A stretch of DNA of 64,000 nucleotides from Rhizobium sp. CCGE531 (GTDB lineage: Bacteria; Pseudomonadota; Alphaproteobacteria; Rhizobiales; Rhizobiaceae). The translations under genes and the position numbers were made by a program. The DNA is taken from assembly GCF_003627795.1 (NCBI RefSeq), contig NZ_CP032687.1:513597-577596 (forward strand), written 5' to 3'. The notes beneath the pieces are model-generated. The model made no database searches. It was not told the origin of the DNA and saw nothing but the letters and a program-made list of their open reading frames with translations. Positions 8,758 to 18,179 of the stretch are shown piece after piece (within the stretch, counting starts at the first letter, position 1; every line of letters begins with the position of its first letter).

Positions 8758-8805
8758 ATCCATGACGTAGATCAGTGTGATCCGAACAACCAATTTTTCC
8801 AAACA
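8758..8805 (+). promoter_or_regulatory. nod box (NodD binding site) upstream of the nodT-like gene
   Basis: The sequence starts ATCCATGACGTAGATC, continues with GTGTGATCCGAACAA and ends ATTTTTCCAA. This follows the order and spacing of the rhizobial nod box (ATCCAY..., GATG, ATC-N-AAACAATCRATTTTACCAATC) over about 47 bases. Nod boxes bind the LysR regulator NodD and allow transcription in response to plant flavonoids. The next gene on this strand starts at 8930, about 125 bases after the box. A second, closer match sits upstream of nodM in this window. Confidence 0.7.
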
Positions 8806-8929
8806 GTCGCGTGCCATTATCAAGCGTAAAAAAAGATGAAGCTGTAAGTTAGGCAGCGTCGTCATCGAAGCGCCGAGTGTCACGTTTCCCCTAAGAGCGT
8901 GATCATGTAATTCAATCGTAGGTAACGTG

Positions 8930-10384
8930 ATGATATCCATTCGTACAGCCGCCCCCGCCCTGCTGCTTCTGCTGGCAGGTTGCGTCAGCGGCCCCGAGCA
9001 TAAGACACCGGAAATGCCCCTAGCGGCCAAGTTCTCGGAGGGCGGTACGAAGATCAACGGCGACGTCGCAGGTTCGCAATGGTGGACCGCCTTCGGCGAC
9101 AGGAAGCTGAATGCCTTGGTTGAACAAGGACTTGCAGAAAACCTCAATATCCAGCAGGCGCTGGAGCGCATCAATCAGGCGCAGGCGCAGGTCGTCAGCG
9201 CTGCGGCCGGCGGAATGCCGAGCCTTCTCGTGTCAGGCAGCAACACGCTCAGGGGCGAAAAGGGCAGTCAGCGCAACAAGAGGGAAACGGAAAACACCAC
9301 CGGCGGCGGCCTCACGGCTTCGTGGCTGCTCGATCTGTGGGGCCAATACCGTCGCGCCAAGGAAAGCGCCAACGCATCGCTGGATGCGGCCTATTCCAAC
9401 GTCGACGTTGCTCGCCTGACCTATCTCCGGGATCTGGCAAACAGCTACGTCAATGTCCGCTATTATCAGGCCCGCGTCGCGATCGCACGGGACAACCTGA
9501 AGTCTCGCCGCGAAACGCTTGAACTCACCAAATTCCAGCTCGATGCCGGCGCCGTTTCCCGCCTCGACGTTGTCCAAGCCGAAGGTCTCGTCAACTCGAC
9601 GCTTTCCGAAATTCCGGGCCTCGAAATCAGCTACCGTCAGGCCGTGCATCATATCGCAACCCTGCTGAACGTACCGTCGGCAACCATTATCGCCCAGTTG
9701 CAGGGTGGCGGCGTCCAGCCGGTATTCCCCGGTCGCGTCAATTCCGGCGTCCCGGCCGACCTCATCCGCAACCGGCCCGACATCCGGGTCGCCGAGCGTA
9801 ACCTTGCCGCTGCGACCGCTCAGATCGGCGTGGCGGAGGCCCAGCTCTATCCGACGATCACGCTCGGCGGTTCGATTTCGCCGTCCTATACCCATACGAA
9901 GTCCAACAACGGCAACCTGACGAAATGGTCGTTCGGTCCGAGCCTGTCGCTGCCGATCTTCGATGGCGGCGCATTGCGCGCCAATGTCAAGAGTGCCGAA
10001 TCCACCAGCCGCGAGCGGTATATCGTCTGGAAGCAGACCGTGCTGTCTGGTGTCGAACAGGTCGAAAGCGCCCTGTCGGCCGTCAGCCGCGATGCCCAGA
10101 CGGTTGGCGCACTGCGGGCGCAGGTGAAGTCGTATCAGGAAGCCCTCGATCTTTCCACGGAAAGCTATAAGGACGGCGCATCTTCGCTTCTCGACGTTCT
10201 CGACGCGCAGCGTTCGGTTTCTAATGCGCAGGAAAGCCTCGCTGAGGCCGTCCAGCAAAGCGCTCTCGACTACATCTCTCTGAACATCACGATCGGCGCC
10301 GGCTATATTCCCGCCGAAAAGCCGACTGTTGTTGCGAAGCCGGCCACGTTTGTCAAAGTCGCCGCCGAGCAGGCACGGAACTGA
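8930..10384 (+). CDS. nodT: NodT-like outer-membrane efflux lipoprotein (RND OMF)
   Basis: A 484-residue TolC-fold outer-membrane factor of the NodT/OprM family. It starts with a lipoprotein signal (APALLLLLAGC, lipobox LLAGC, acylated Cys at about residue 18), has the family block WWTAFGD near the N-terminus, and two repeated outer-membrane efflux domains; RNRPDIRVAERNLAAATAQI lies at the start of the second. It would form the outer-membrane duct of a tripartite pump. The ATG at 8930 is chosen over the GTG at 8927. A nod box about 125 bases upstream suggests flavonoid/NodD control, as for nodT in R. leguminosarum. The only RND partners in the window are at 13.5-17.8 kb on the other strand. 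Confidence 0.85.
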   Translation: MISIRTAAPALLLLLAGCVSGPEHKTPEMPLAAKFSEGGTKINGDVAGSQWWTAFGDRKLNALVEQGLAENLNIQQALERINQAQAQVVSAAAGGMPSLLVSGSNTLRGEKGSQRNKRETENTTGGGLTASWLLDLWGQYRRAKESANASLDAAYSNVDVARLTYLRDLANSYVNVRYYQARVAIARDNLKSRRETLELTKFQLDAGAVSRLDVVQAEGLVNSTLSEIPGLEISYRQAVHHIATLLNVPSATIIAQLQGGGVQPVFPGRVNSGVPADLIRNRPDIRVAERNLAAATAQIGVAEAQLYPTITLGGSISPSYTHTKSNNGNLTKWSFGPSLSLPIFDGGALRANVKSAESTSRERYIVWKQTVLSGVEQVESALSAVSRDAQTVGALRAQVKSYQEALDLSTESYKDGASSLLDVLDAQRSVSNAQESLAEAVQQSALDYISLNITIGAGYIPAEKPTVVAKPATFVKVAAEQARN

Positions 10385-10765
10385 CCCGATCAACCGGCCT
10401 TGCGCAGTCGGGCGGCTTACGTCGGGGTCAAACGTAGCGACATAGGCGAGTTTTCCTCAGGACAGTACATGGAAGCCTCGGGATGTTGTCGACAAATTGT
10501 TGGTCTGTGTTCCAGCGTCACCCCGGAATACGAGCTCGATGACCAAGATCTAATCGACCTGACAGCTGGACACTCGTTATTCATACCGTCAGGCGTGGTT
10601 CAAAAGACCTTGGCAACGACGAAGCGTCAGAATTGGCGACCTATGTGGGGTCAGACCTCGCCGAGACCGCGAAGTAAGTCAGAACGTCGCGGCGACACCT
10701 TATTCACATCCGTGAAGACGAGGTTCGTGGCGAAAGTCGATTGTTCCCACTGGCCCTATTTTTAA
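10385..10765. other. No supported gene
   Basis: The 380 bases after nodT hold only a 121-codon open frame (10400-10765) with biased, low-complexity composition and no recognisable family or ribosome site. It lies between convergent genes (nodT-like and the DUF1269 gene). Confidence 0.4.
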
Positions 10766-11305
10766 TCATGCTCCTGTCGGCGGCGCTGCGGCGGACGGTT
10801 CGGACGCAAGCGCGCTACGCAGACGCTCCTCCTGCTCGGGCGAGAGCGACGTTCTCAATATCCGCGCATGTTCGCCCTGGAACTCCTGCAGCACCTTCTC
10901 CGGCTGAACCTTCCGAATTAGCAAAAAGAGCGCCGAGCTGTTTACCGGGATCGTGTCGGCCAGCCGCGTAATGAGGTCGTCGTCGATGCCGTAGTCCGTC
11001 ATCGAGCCTGCCAAAGCGCCGGAACCTGCTCCGAAGGCACCGCCGAGAACCATGCCCGCAAGAGGATTTAGGAACAAAAGGCCGACAAGCGATCCCCAGA
11101 TGGCGCCCGACAACCCGCCACTCGCGGCGCCGGCTGCTGTCAGATTGACGCTCTGCTTCAGACGAACCTTGCCCGAAGCGTCGCGGATCGCAACCACGGA
11201 GTCTTCAAGATCGACCAGATATTCCTTCTGGAGTTGAATGAGGCGATTGAGGACAACGTCCGCCTGGTCGGAGTTGTCAAAGCCGAGCACTACGAGTTCA
11301 GACAT
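10766..11305 (-). CDS. DUF1269 domain membrane-associated protein
   Basis: A 179-residue protein that begins MSELVVLGFDNSDQADVVLN, the signature of DUF1269, followed by a glycine/alanine-rich hydrophobic hairpin (about residues 55-100, with repeated GxxxG patterns) and a C-terminal soluble part rich in Glu/Arg. The family is widespread and is often linked to stress, but its biochemical role is unknown. AAGGAAAA lies upstream of the ATG. It is monocistronic and convergent with the nodT-like gene. Confidence 0.8.
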   Translation of the reverse strand: MSELVVLGFDNSDQADVVLNRLIQLQKEYLVDLEDSVVAIRDASGKVRLKQSVNLTAAGAASGGLSGAIWGSLVGLLFLNPLAGMVLGGAFGAGSGALAGSMTDYGIDDDLITRLADTIPVNSSALFLLIRKVQPEKVLQEFQGEHARILRTSLSPEQEERLRSALASEPSAAAPPTGA

Positions 11306-11894
11306 CGTTTTTTCCTTCGGTTTGGTGTTGCTGATATCGAAATTCGCCTTAATCCGAGAATTTTACCACGTCCGTGTGAGGTTGCGATGAAAGTAGGTAC
11401 CCGCTTGCCGTCTGCGACCGATCAGCCATTGTCTATAACATCCGCTCGCATCGCCATTTCATCAGCCTGAATTAATGTGAAGTTGTCATTATGCCGGACC
11501 ATACTGACCTCACTGATGATTGAGCGCACGTTGATCCCGCTCGAGACCGACGCAGTGAGCATCGCTTGCTCACGGTCTTTTCCGGCATTGGTACTCTCGT
11601 AACGCGGACTACCGCAATGCGATCTTGGAATTCGATTGGGCGCCCGGCGGCGAAACGGAATGCGGCGAATGCTACATGCGCCGCGGCTCTCGAAGCATCA
11701 AGGGATCGCAAGCGGGCCAGAGCGGGCCTGCAGCTTGGAGTAAGCCATTGACGAAGTGGCGTAATCGAGCCCATGGCGGTTCTGAAGTTCCAACCTGCAA
11801 TCAAGCCTCTTTTGGATAAAGGAAAGCCCAGCTCTTGATGTGATGGGATTCGAACTTGCAGAGCCTGCAATTATCAACGCCACACGAGCTGTCG
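11306..11894. other. No supported gene
   Basis: About 590 bases between the DUF1269 gene and the exonuclease. Small overlapping open frames are present on both strands but none has a family signature or a ribosome site. Near 11850 the other strand contains a TTCGAATCCC string that resembles a tRNA T-loop, but no complete tRNA can be folded around it. Confidence 0.35.
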
Positions 11895-12866
11895 TCACGC
11901 CCTGAAACGGTCAAATGAGGTGAGGCGTCTCATCGGTGGATCAGCGTCATCCCAGCGATAGATTTCAGAGCGCAGATAGCGAAGCTCGTCGTCGAGACCC
12001 TCTTCTGCAATCTCGGTCCACCAACATTTCGGGCGACCATCACTACCATCCGACCAACGGTAGCCGCGCGCCTTCAGGTGATCCTTCATGTCGAACGGAC
12101 TGTTTTCGGCGTAGATGCGGACACGACAACGCTGGCTGGCTTGATAGAGTTCGGCGAACGGCGTTTGCCCGAAGCCGATGCAATCCTCTGCGAGAACTTC
12201 GAGCAACGCAAAACAGTCATCCACTGCCCGATGCCCCTCATGAAAATAGCCTGCCTGTCCGATCAAATATCCAAGCTTGGTTCCTTCGAAGCGACGTGAC
12301 GCCCAATCGATTTCCGAGACCGAGCACGCCCAGGCTTTGCCGGCGAATATGGGTGAAAAGGCCTCGCAGAAGGGCCGATCGAAGCCAGCATTGTGAGCGA
12401 TGATGAGGTCGGCTCCTTCGACAAGCGCGCGCAGTTGCTGAAGATCAATGATTTGGCCGGCCACCATTTCGTCGGTGATGCCGGTCAGACGCGTGATCTC
12501 TTCTGGGATTGGTGTGCTCGGCTGCTGTAGGCCACCATAGACGCCGATGATGTCGCCGATATTGCCCGCTTCATCAAAGGTGAACGCAACAGCGCCGACC
12601 TCGACGATTTCGTCCTTGCGATGGTTGAGGCCAGTGGTTTCGGTATCGAGGATAACGCCCTTCAACGGGAATCCGGGCCGCGCCTCCGTTGCGATGGCAC
12701 GCGGTTCGAGTTTTTTGAGGATGCGATATCGGCCGGTCGCCTGGAGTTGCTGCACCATGTCGTCCTCACTCAAGGCAGCCGATGGTTGGCGCTTCGGGAG
12801 CAATGAAGCAGCTGCCTTCGCGGAAGGTGTCTCACTTGAAACAAACAAATCGAACTGCTGCGTCAC
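11895..12866 (-). CDS. DEDDh-type 3'-5' exonuclease (DnaQ/Pol III epsilon-like)
   Basis: A 323-residue protein with all three exonuclease motifs of the DnaQ superfamily: ExoI VILDTETTGL (Asp74, Glu76), ExoII AHNAGFDRPF, and ExoIII HRAVDD with the DEDDh histidine. An N-terminal extension of about 70 residues precedes the nuclease domain, and a C-terminal part of about 110 residues contains PFDMKDHLKARGYRWSDG, resembling a small domain found in stand-alone exonucleases of rhizobia. It probably acts in DNA repair or nucleic-acid turnover in the cytoplasm rather than as a replicative proofreading subunit. It stands alone. Confidence 0.85.
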   Translation of the reverse strand: MTQQFDLFVSSETPSAKAAASLLPKRQPSAALSEDDMVQQLQATGRYRILKKLEPRAIATEARPGFPLKGVILDTETTGLNHRKDEIVEVGAVAFTFDEAGNIGDIIGVYGGLQQPSTPIPEEITRLTGITDEMVAGQIIDLQQLRALVEGADLIIAHNAGFDRPFCEAFSPIFAGKAWACSVSEIDWASRRFEGTKLGYLIGQAGYFHEGHRAVDDCFALLEVLAEDCIGFGQTPFAELYQASQRCRVRIYAENSPFDMKDHLKARGYRWSDGSDGRPKCWWTEIAEEGLDDELRYLRSEIYRWDDADPPMRRLTSFDRFRA

Positions 12867-13045
12867 TCAGTCCCCGACGTTATCTTAGAACGAACTCTCC
12901 AGACTGCATTGTCCGGCAAATCGGTATAGGCTATCTCCTCCAAAAAATCAGGAGAAAAAGCACAGGATAACGGCGATGTAACTGATCTGACATGCGTCAC
13001 AGCCCGACCGTACCGCCTCTCACACAATGATGCATGTTGGTCTAC

Positions 13046-13345
13046 TTAGACAGGATCGCCGGTCCAGTCTTCATGTCTACGGCGTATTCGGATCACGAAA
13101 ATTGCTCCGTTTTCCTCGATCCTGTAGACAATAGGATGGGCCTCGAACGGATGAATTCTAACTGGTGGCGAAATCTCTTCCAGCTCACGTGCCATTCGCG
13201 GGTTGGCGGCAATGAGGTCAAGCACAGCGAACAAGTCATCATGATATCGCCTCGCCTGTGTGGATCCGAACATGCTTACACCTTGTTCGGCGATCGCAAT
13301 GATGTCCTCTTCCGCCTCAACTGAAAGGCTAAAATTAAAATGCAT
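13046..13345 (-). CDS. ParE/RelE-family toxin-like protein, apparently orphan
   Basis: From the Met at 13345 this is a 99-residue protein beginning MHFNFSLSVEAEEDIIAIAE, with SARRYHDDLF-like middle helix and a C-terminal RIHPFEAHPIVYRI...VIRIRRRHEDW core typical of ParE toxins, which act on DNA gyrase. The final Arg-His-Asp-W pattern is intact. No antitoxin of the ParD type can be seen immediately upstream in the same orientation, although the frame is open to 13435. The toxin may be orphan, or its partner has decayed. Confidence 0.7.
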   Translation of the reverse strand: MHFNFSLSVEAEEDIIAIAEQGVSMFGSTQARRYHDDLFAVLDLIAANPRMARELEEISPPVRIHPFEAHPIVYRIEENGAIFVIRIRRRHEDWTGDPV

Positions 13346-13511
13346 TATCTGCTGCCGCGCATAGTGTCCACGCGCGCGACTGCCGCAACAAAGAAGGCGC
13401 CGAGCTTCGCACTTGACCGCAGGAGGCAATATCAATGACAGGCCGAGGGTTGGAATTCGCGTGATTTGATCGACAACGAGAAGCGTTTGCCAAAAACGCC
13501 TCCAGTCCCGA

Positions 13512-16500
13512 TCAAGGTGTGGGTTCGATGACTTTATGCTGAGATGGAGTCATCTCTAGGGATTTCCCCGTATCGCCGCCGAGATCGCCTGGCAAATTAC
13601 TGAACTCCGTCTCTCGCCCGCAGGTCGCATGGCGTCGAAGCGCTCGGCGATTGAACGATTTGAGCAAATTTTGCAGGTCGTCGACGAAGGTGAAGATGAC
13701 CGGGATAATGATGAGGCTGAGCAGCGTTGATATCATCACGCCGCCGATCACCACAATGGCCATCGGCTGCCGGAAGCTGGAATCCCCACCCGACAGGCTG
13801 AGCGCGGCCGGCAGCATGCCCGAGGCCATGGCAAGGGTGGTCATGACGATCGGCCGCGCCCGCTTGTGGCAGGCATCGACGAGCGCATCGAACCGGGACA
13901 TGCCTCGGCGACGTGACATGATCGCATATTCGATGAGAAGGATGGAGTTCTTCGTCACAACGCCCATCAGCATGAGAAGGCCGATGACGGCAGGCATCGA
14001 GAAACTGGTGCCCGTCACCACCAGCGGCACCAGCGCGCCGCCGAGCGAGAGCGGCAGGGCCATCAGAAGCGTGAGCGGCTGCAGGAAATCGTGGAACAGC
14101 AGGACGAGCACCGTATAGATGCAGAACACACCGATCGCCATCGCAAGCGCGAAGCTCTGGAACAGCTCGGAGCTGCGCTGAAGCTCGCCGTGTTCCACCA
14201 GCGTAACGCCTGGCGGCAGATGCTGGAGAGCCGGCAGCGCCTTCGCCTCGCGGTTGACGTCGCCGAGGATGCGGCCATTGAGTTCGACGGAAACGGTGAC
14301 ATTGCGCATGCGGTCGATACGATCGATCTCCGAAGGACTGCCGCCGATGCGGATATCGGCAATCGATCCGAGATCGACATTGCCTTTGGCGCCGGGAACG
14401 CGCATGTTTTTGATGTCGTCGAGATTGGTGCGCGTTTCCGGCGAGAAGCGGACGACGATCGGGATCTGCCGCTGTGGCAGATTGAGCTTCGGCAGATCCG
14501 AGGAATATTCCCCATTTGTCGCCACGCGCACGGCGCTCGCGATTGCATTCGATGTCACGCCGAGCGCTGCAGCACGCGCAAAATCGGGGGTGATCTGGAT
14601 TTCCGGCGCTTGCCTCGCCGCCGTCGATGTCACGGCGCCTATGCCCTGCAGCGTTCGAAGCTGCTCCTCGAGCGCCGTGCTTGCGCTGTCGAGGGCATTG
14701 GCATCGTCGCTGGCCAGAGTGAACTCGAGCTTGGTACCGTTGCCGATACCGACCGCCACACGCACTCCGGGGAGGACGGAGAGCGCCTGCCGGATATCGT
14801 TCTCGATCTCCGACTGCTTGCGGTCGCGCCCATCAATCGGCGTCAGCGTGGCGACGATCGCGGCAGACCCGACACTGCTCCTGGCGACCGTCGCACCACC
14901 GCCCGAGGATCCCGAGCCGACAGCAGCAAACACATGTGTCACGTCGGGAATCTCACTGAGAATATCTGCGGCCTTCCTGGTTGCAGCGTCGGTTTGCTCG
15001 ACAGTGGCGCCGGGCTGCAGGGTGAGCGTGATCTGCGTCCGCGAGTCGTCAGCGGCTGGCAGGTATCCCGTTCTTAAGAGGGGGATAACGGAAAGCGAAA
15101 CCGCAACGACGACGGCAGTCACGGCCACTGTTGTCTTCCGGTGATCGAGGGCAGCCTTCGCGAGCGCCATATAGGCGCGCATGATTCGGCCATCCTTCTG
15201 CTCCGACGGATGAGCCTTCATGAAATAGGCGGCCATCATGGGGGTAAGCAGACGCGCAACGACAAGCGAGGCAACGACGGCAACAGCGGCGGTGATGCCG
15301 AACTGACGGAACAGGAGGCCCGGTATGCCGCTCATGAATGCCGTCGGCAGGAAGACGGCGACCAGCGTGAAGGTGGTGGCGATGACGGCCAGCCCGATCT
15401 CGTTGGCCGCCTCCATCGCGGCATCGATCGGCCGCTTGCCCATCTGCAGGTGGCGGGCAATGTTTTCAATCTCGACGATGGCGTCGTCGACGAGAATACC
15501 TACCACAAGCGACAGCGCCAGCAAGGTGACGACGTTCAGACTGAAGCCCGCCAGGTACATGACCAGGAAGGTCGGTATGGCCGACAAGGGCAGTGCCACA
15601 GCCGACAGGATCGTCGCGCGCCAGTCCCGAAGGAAGAGCCAGACGACCACGATTGCCAGGATCGCACCCTCATACAGTATGTGCATCGAGCCGTCATAAT
15701 TGCCGAGAATTGACCCGATCAGGCTGTAGACTGCATGGATCTGCACATTGGGATGCGACGCTGCGAAGTTTTTCATTGCCGTGCTAACGTCAGCCGAAAC
15801 GCTGCTGTCGGAAAACCCGTTCGAACGCTTGATTTCGACGGCGATCACCGGCTTGCCGTCGAGATAGGCCATCGAGGAGCGCTCCGCGAAGCTGTCCTTG
15901 ACCGAGGCGATGTCGTCGAGCCGGGCCTGCTGCCCGTTAGCGAGCGGTATAGTGAGCTCCCTCAGGGCCCCGACCGACTCTACGGCGCCGAGCGTGCGCA
16001 ATGTCTGACGCGTGCCGCCGACTTCGCCAAGGCCGCCAGACTTGTCGGCTTGCACGGCCTTCAACTGCGCTGATACGGTCGCGGCGGTGACGCCGAACGA
16101 CGCCATCGTCGAAGGATCGAGATCGACATGGACCTCGCGATCGATCCCGCCGATGCGGTTGACCTGGCCGACGCCCGGGACCGATAGCAGTGCCTTGGTC
16201 AGATCGTTATCGACAAACCAGGAGAGTTCGGTCTCGTTGAGAGCGGTCGAGCGGACGGCATAGGTGACAAGTGCGGAGCTTTGGACGGTGGCCTTCGTAA
16301 CGATCGGTGTCGCCATCTGTGCCGGCAGATCGGCCTTGACGCTATCGACGGCATTGCGGACCTCATTGAGGGCCGTTTCGCTGTCTTTCTGCAGCTTGAA
16401 GGATACCTTGGTCGAGACGGTGCCGTCGGTGATCGTCGTGAGAATATGATCGAGATGGCTCAAGGAGGTGAGGCTATCCTCGATGGTGCGGGCAACCTCC

Positions 16501-16682
16501 GTCTCGAGCTGCGTCGGCGCAGCGCCGTCGAGCGTGGCGGTGACACTGATAGTCGGCAGGTCCATATCCGGAAAGTACTGAACCGCCAGCTGTTTGAATG
16601 CCCAAAGCCCGCCAAATCCAAACATCACAAACAGCAATATCGCTGGTATGGGATTGCGGATCGAGAAGGCGGAGAAATTCAT
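13512..16682 (-). CDS. RND-family efflux permease
   Basis: A 1056-residue AcrB-type inner-membrane antiporter. It has an N-terminal helix (NPIPAILLFVMFGFGGLWAF), a first porter domain, the family TM4 motif with the two proton-relay aspartates (VVGILVDDAIVEIENI), and a second half-repeat ending with QPLTLLMALPLSLGGALVPL and further helices. It drives export of toxic compounds using the proton gradient, with the membrane fusion protein encoded just upstream; the two genes overlap by one base (TGATG). The C-terminus has an unusual soluble tail of about 50 residues. The outer-membrane partner is not in this operon; the nodT-like gene 3 kb away could supply it. Substrate unknown. Confidence 0.9.
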   Translation of the reverse strand: MNFSAFSIRNPIPAILLFVMFGFGGLWAFKQLAVQYFPDMDLPTISVTATLDGAAPTQLETEVARTIEDSLTSLSHLDHILTTITDGTVSTKVSFKLQKDSETALNEVRNAVDSVKADLPAQMATPIVTKATVQSSALVTYAVRSTALNETELSWFVDNDLTKALLSVPGVGQVNRIGGIDREVHVDLDPSTMASFGVTAATVSAQLKAVQADKSGGLGEVGGTRQTLRTLGAVESVGALRELTIPLANGQQARLDDIASVKDSFAERSSMAYLDGKPVIAVEIKRSNGFSDSSVSADVSTAMKNFAASHPNVQIHAVYSLIGSILGNYDGSMHILYEGAILAIVVVWLFLRDWRATILSAVALPLSAIPTFLVMYLAGFSLNVVTLLALSLVVGILVDDAIVEIENIARHLQMGKRPIDAAMEAANEIGLAVIATTFTLVAVFLPTAFMSGIPGLLFRQFGITAAVAVVASLVVARLLTPMMAAYFMKAHPSEQKDGRIMRAYMALAKAALDHRKTTVAVTAVVVAVSLSVIPLLRTGYLPAADDSRTQITLTLQPGATVEQTDAATRKAADILSEIPDVTHVFAAVGSGSSGGGATVARSSVGSAAIVATLTPIDGRDRKQSEIENDIRQALSVLPGVRVAVGIGNGTKLEFTLASDDANALDSASTALEEQLRTLQGIGAVTSTAARQAPEIQITPDFARAAALGVTSNAIASAVRVATNGEYSSDLPKLNLPQRQIPIVVRFSPETRTNLDDIKNMRVPGAKGNVDLGSIADIRIGGSPSEIDRIDRMRNVTVSVELNGRILGDVNREAKALPALQHLPPGVTLVEHGELQRSSELFQSFALAMAIGVFCIYTVLVLLFHDFLQPLTLLMALPLSLGGALVPLVVTGTSFSMPAVIGLLMLMGVVTKNSILLIEYAIMSRRRGMSRFDALVDACHKRARPIVMTTLAMASGMLPAALSLSGGDSSFRQPMAIVVIGGVMISTLLSLIIIPVIFTFVDDLQNLLKSFNRRALRRHATCGRETEFSNLPGDLGGDTGKSLEMTPSQHKVIEPTP

Positions 16683-17755
16683 CAGTTCTTCTCCGCAATC
16701 TTCACGAGGTCATTGTCCGACAGAAAGGCACCGCCCGACGTCACGACCTTCGACGACCGATCGATGCCGAAGACGATCTCGACTTCACCATTGTTGCGGC
16801 GGCCGGTTTCGACGCGGACCCGTCGCACCCGCTTGTCCTCGCCGGCGGTGAAGACGTAGCTGATGCCATCCCGGAACACGATTGCGGTCTCGGGGACGGT
16901 GAGCGCCGGTGTGGTCTGCAACTCGATGCTGCCCGTGACGTAGAGGCCGGTCCGCGGACGAATGTCGGCGGGAAGCGCGACATAGACGATCGCCCGGCTG
17001 GTGTCGGTGCTGACCGAGGGTCCGACAAGCCGCACCTTGCCGGCAATGACGTGACCTTCCGGCCCGTTGATCCTAACGCTCAGGCCTTCCGAAATCCGCG
17101 GCAGATAACGCGCCGATACTTCGGCCTGCCATTCGACACGCTGCTGGCGCACCATGCGGAACAGCTCGGTGCCGGTGGAGACGACGGCGCCGAGGTTGGC
17201 GGAACGCGAGGTTATGAGGCCATCGTCGGCGGCGGTGATGGTCGTATGCGCAAGCTTGATCTTTTCGCCGTCGAGCGCTGCTTCCTCCGATGTCAGGCTT
17301 GCCGTCGCCGTCTGCTCGTCCGCCAGATATTCAGTGATTTTCTCGTCGGCGAGGGCCCCCGAAGTGCTGAGCTGGCGTGCACGATCCGCATTCGCCTTGG
17401 CCTTTGTCAGATTTGCCTTGGCAGTCACGACAGCCGCCTCCTGCTTGCGAAGGTCCGCCAGTACGCTGTCCTGCGAAAGCCGGGCCAGCGTCTGCCCCTT
17501 CGTGACCACGGACCCGACATCCGCCAGGACGTCGGTGATGCGCAGGCCGCTCGTCTCGGAGGCGATGATTGCTTCCTGCCAGGGTTTCAGCCAGCCGCTC
17601 GCGGGAACGGTTTCCGGCCAGTCCCGTATTGCCGGCGCCGTCAGAGAAACGGTCAGAGCGGGTGCGGCCGCCTGTTCAGCCATGCTATTGGCGCAGGGAA
17701 ACTGGAGTGCTGCACAGACAAGAACGGCAACGAGTAGAAGACACGGTTTTCTCAA
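16682..17755 (-). CDS. RND efflux membrane fusion protein (periplasmic adaptor)
   Basis: A 357-residue HlyD/AcrA-type adaptor. It has an N-terminal signal sequence (LLLVAVLVCAALQFPCANSMA), a biotinyl-lipoyl-like half domain (SETSGLRITDVLADVGSVV), a coiled-coil hairpin (about residues 105-165, alanine-rich), the second lipoyl half (TTITAADDGLITSRSANLGA), a beta barrel and a membrane-proximal domain. It links the RND permease, with which it overlaps by one base, to an outer-membrane channel. It is the first gene of the two-gene operon. No regulator lies directly next to it. Confidence 0.9.
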   Translation of the reverse strand: MRKPCLLLVAVLVCAALQFPCANSMAEQAAAPALTVSLTAPAIRDWPETVPASGWLKPWQEAIIASETSGLRITDVLADVGSVVTKGQTLARLSQDSVLADLRKQEAAVVTAKANLTKAKANADRARQLSTSGALADEKITEYLADEQTATASLTSEEAALDGEKIKLAHTTITAADDGLITSRSANLGAVVSTGTELFRMVRQQRVEWQAEVSARYLPRISEGLSVRINGPEGHVIAGKVRLVGPSVSTDTSRAIVYVALPADIRPRTGLYVTGSIELQTTPALTVPETAIVFRDGISYVFTAGEDKRVRRVRVETGRRNNGEVEIVFGIDRSSKVVTSGGAFLSDNDLVKIAEKN

Positions 17756-17851
17756 ATGGCAATTCCTCGCAGTTCACGGGTGTCCGCGCGCAACCGTGGC
17801 GTCAAAAATGTCGGCTGTTGTGGTGCAAAGTTGAAATGCCTGACGGTCTCG

Positions 17852-17966
17852 AAGGTGACAAAACTCAACTGTTCAAAACATCTTGGCGACACCAGTGATG
17901 TCGGGCTATTCCGCCATCCAAAGCAGCAGTTTTTTGTCGGCGACTCCGTCAGAGATCGCCAATCAG
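17852..17966 (+). repeat. Diverged repeat, copy A (probable mobile-element remnant)
   Basis: Lies within 17756-18179, a 424-base stretch with no supported gene. It resembles 25166-25270 over about 105 bases; the core is GTGATGTCGGGCTATTCCGC here and GTGATTTCGGGCTACTCTGC there. The matching frames read DVGLFRHPKQQFFVGDS and DFGLLCHPRRQAPVGNS, with most changes preserving the frame, so both look like pieces of a once-coding element. The parent element could not be named. Confidence 0.4.
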
Positions 17967-18179
17967 CTGCTGGATTGAGCCAGGATTGGGCGCGCTCGCC
18001 AACTATAACAAGACCACCTACGGCCGGGGAGAGGCTAGCGTTTTGAGGACACTGGCATCCGATTGGACCAGGGAAACACAGAGTCAAAGTTGTCTTCGAG
18101 GAGGTGAATACCGCTAAATCGCCTCTTAAGGTTCGCGTGGGACAATAGAGCCTGTTGCGCCGACGTTTGCTGCGTCTGG

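Noticed and set aside
9233..10393. 386-codon open frame antisense to nodT
   Set aside because: It lies fully over the nodT-like gene and mirrors its GC-rich third positions; no family signal.
11826..11890. Possible tRNA remnant or attachment site with a TTCGAATCCC T-loop string
   Set aside because: No acceptor, D or anticodon arms can be paired around it; the string alone is not enough.
14091..15144. Long plus-strand frames (14091-15077, 14254-15144)
   Set aside because: They are antisense shadows of the RND permease gene.
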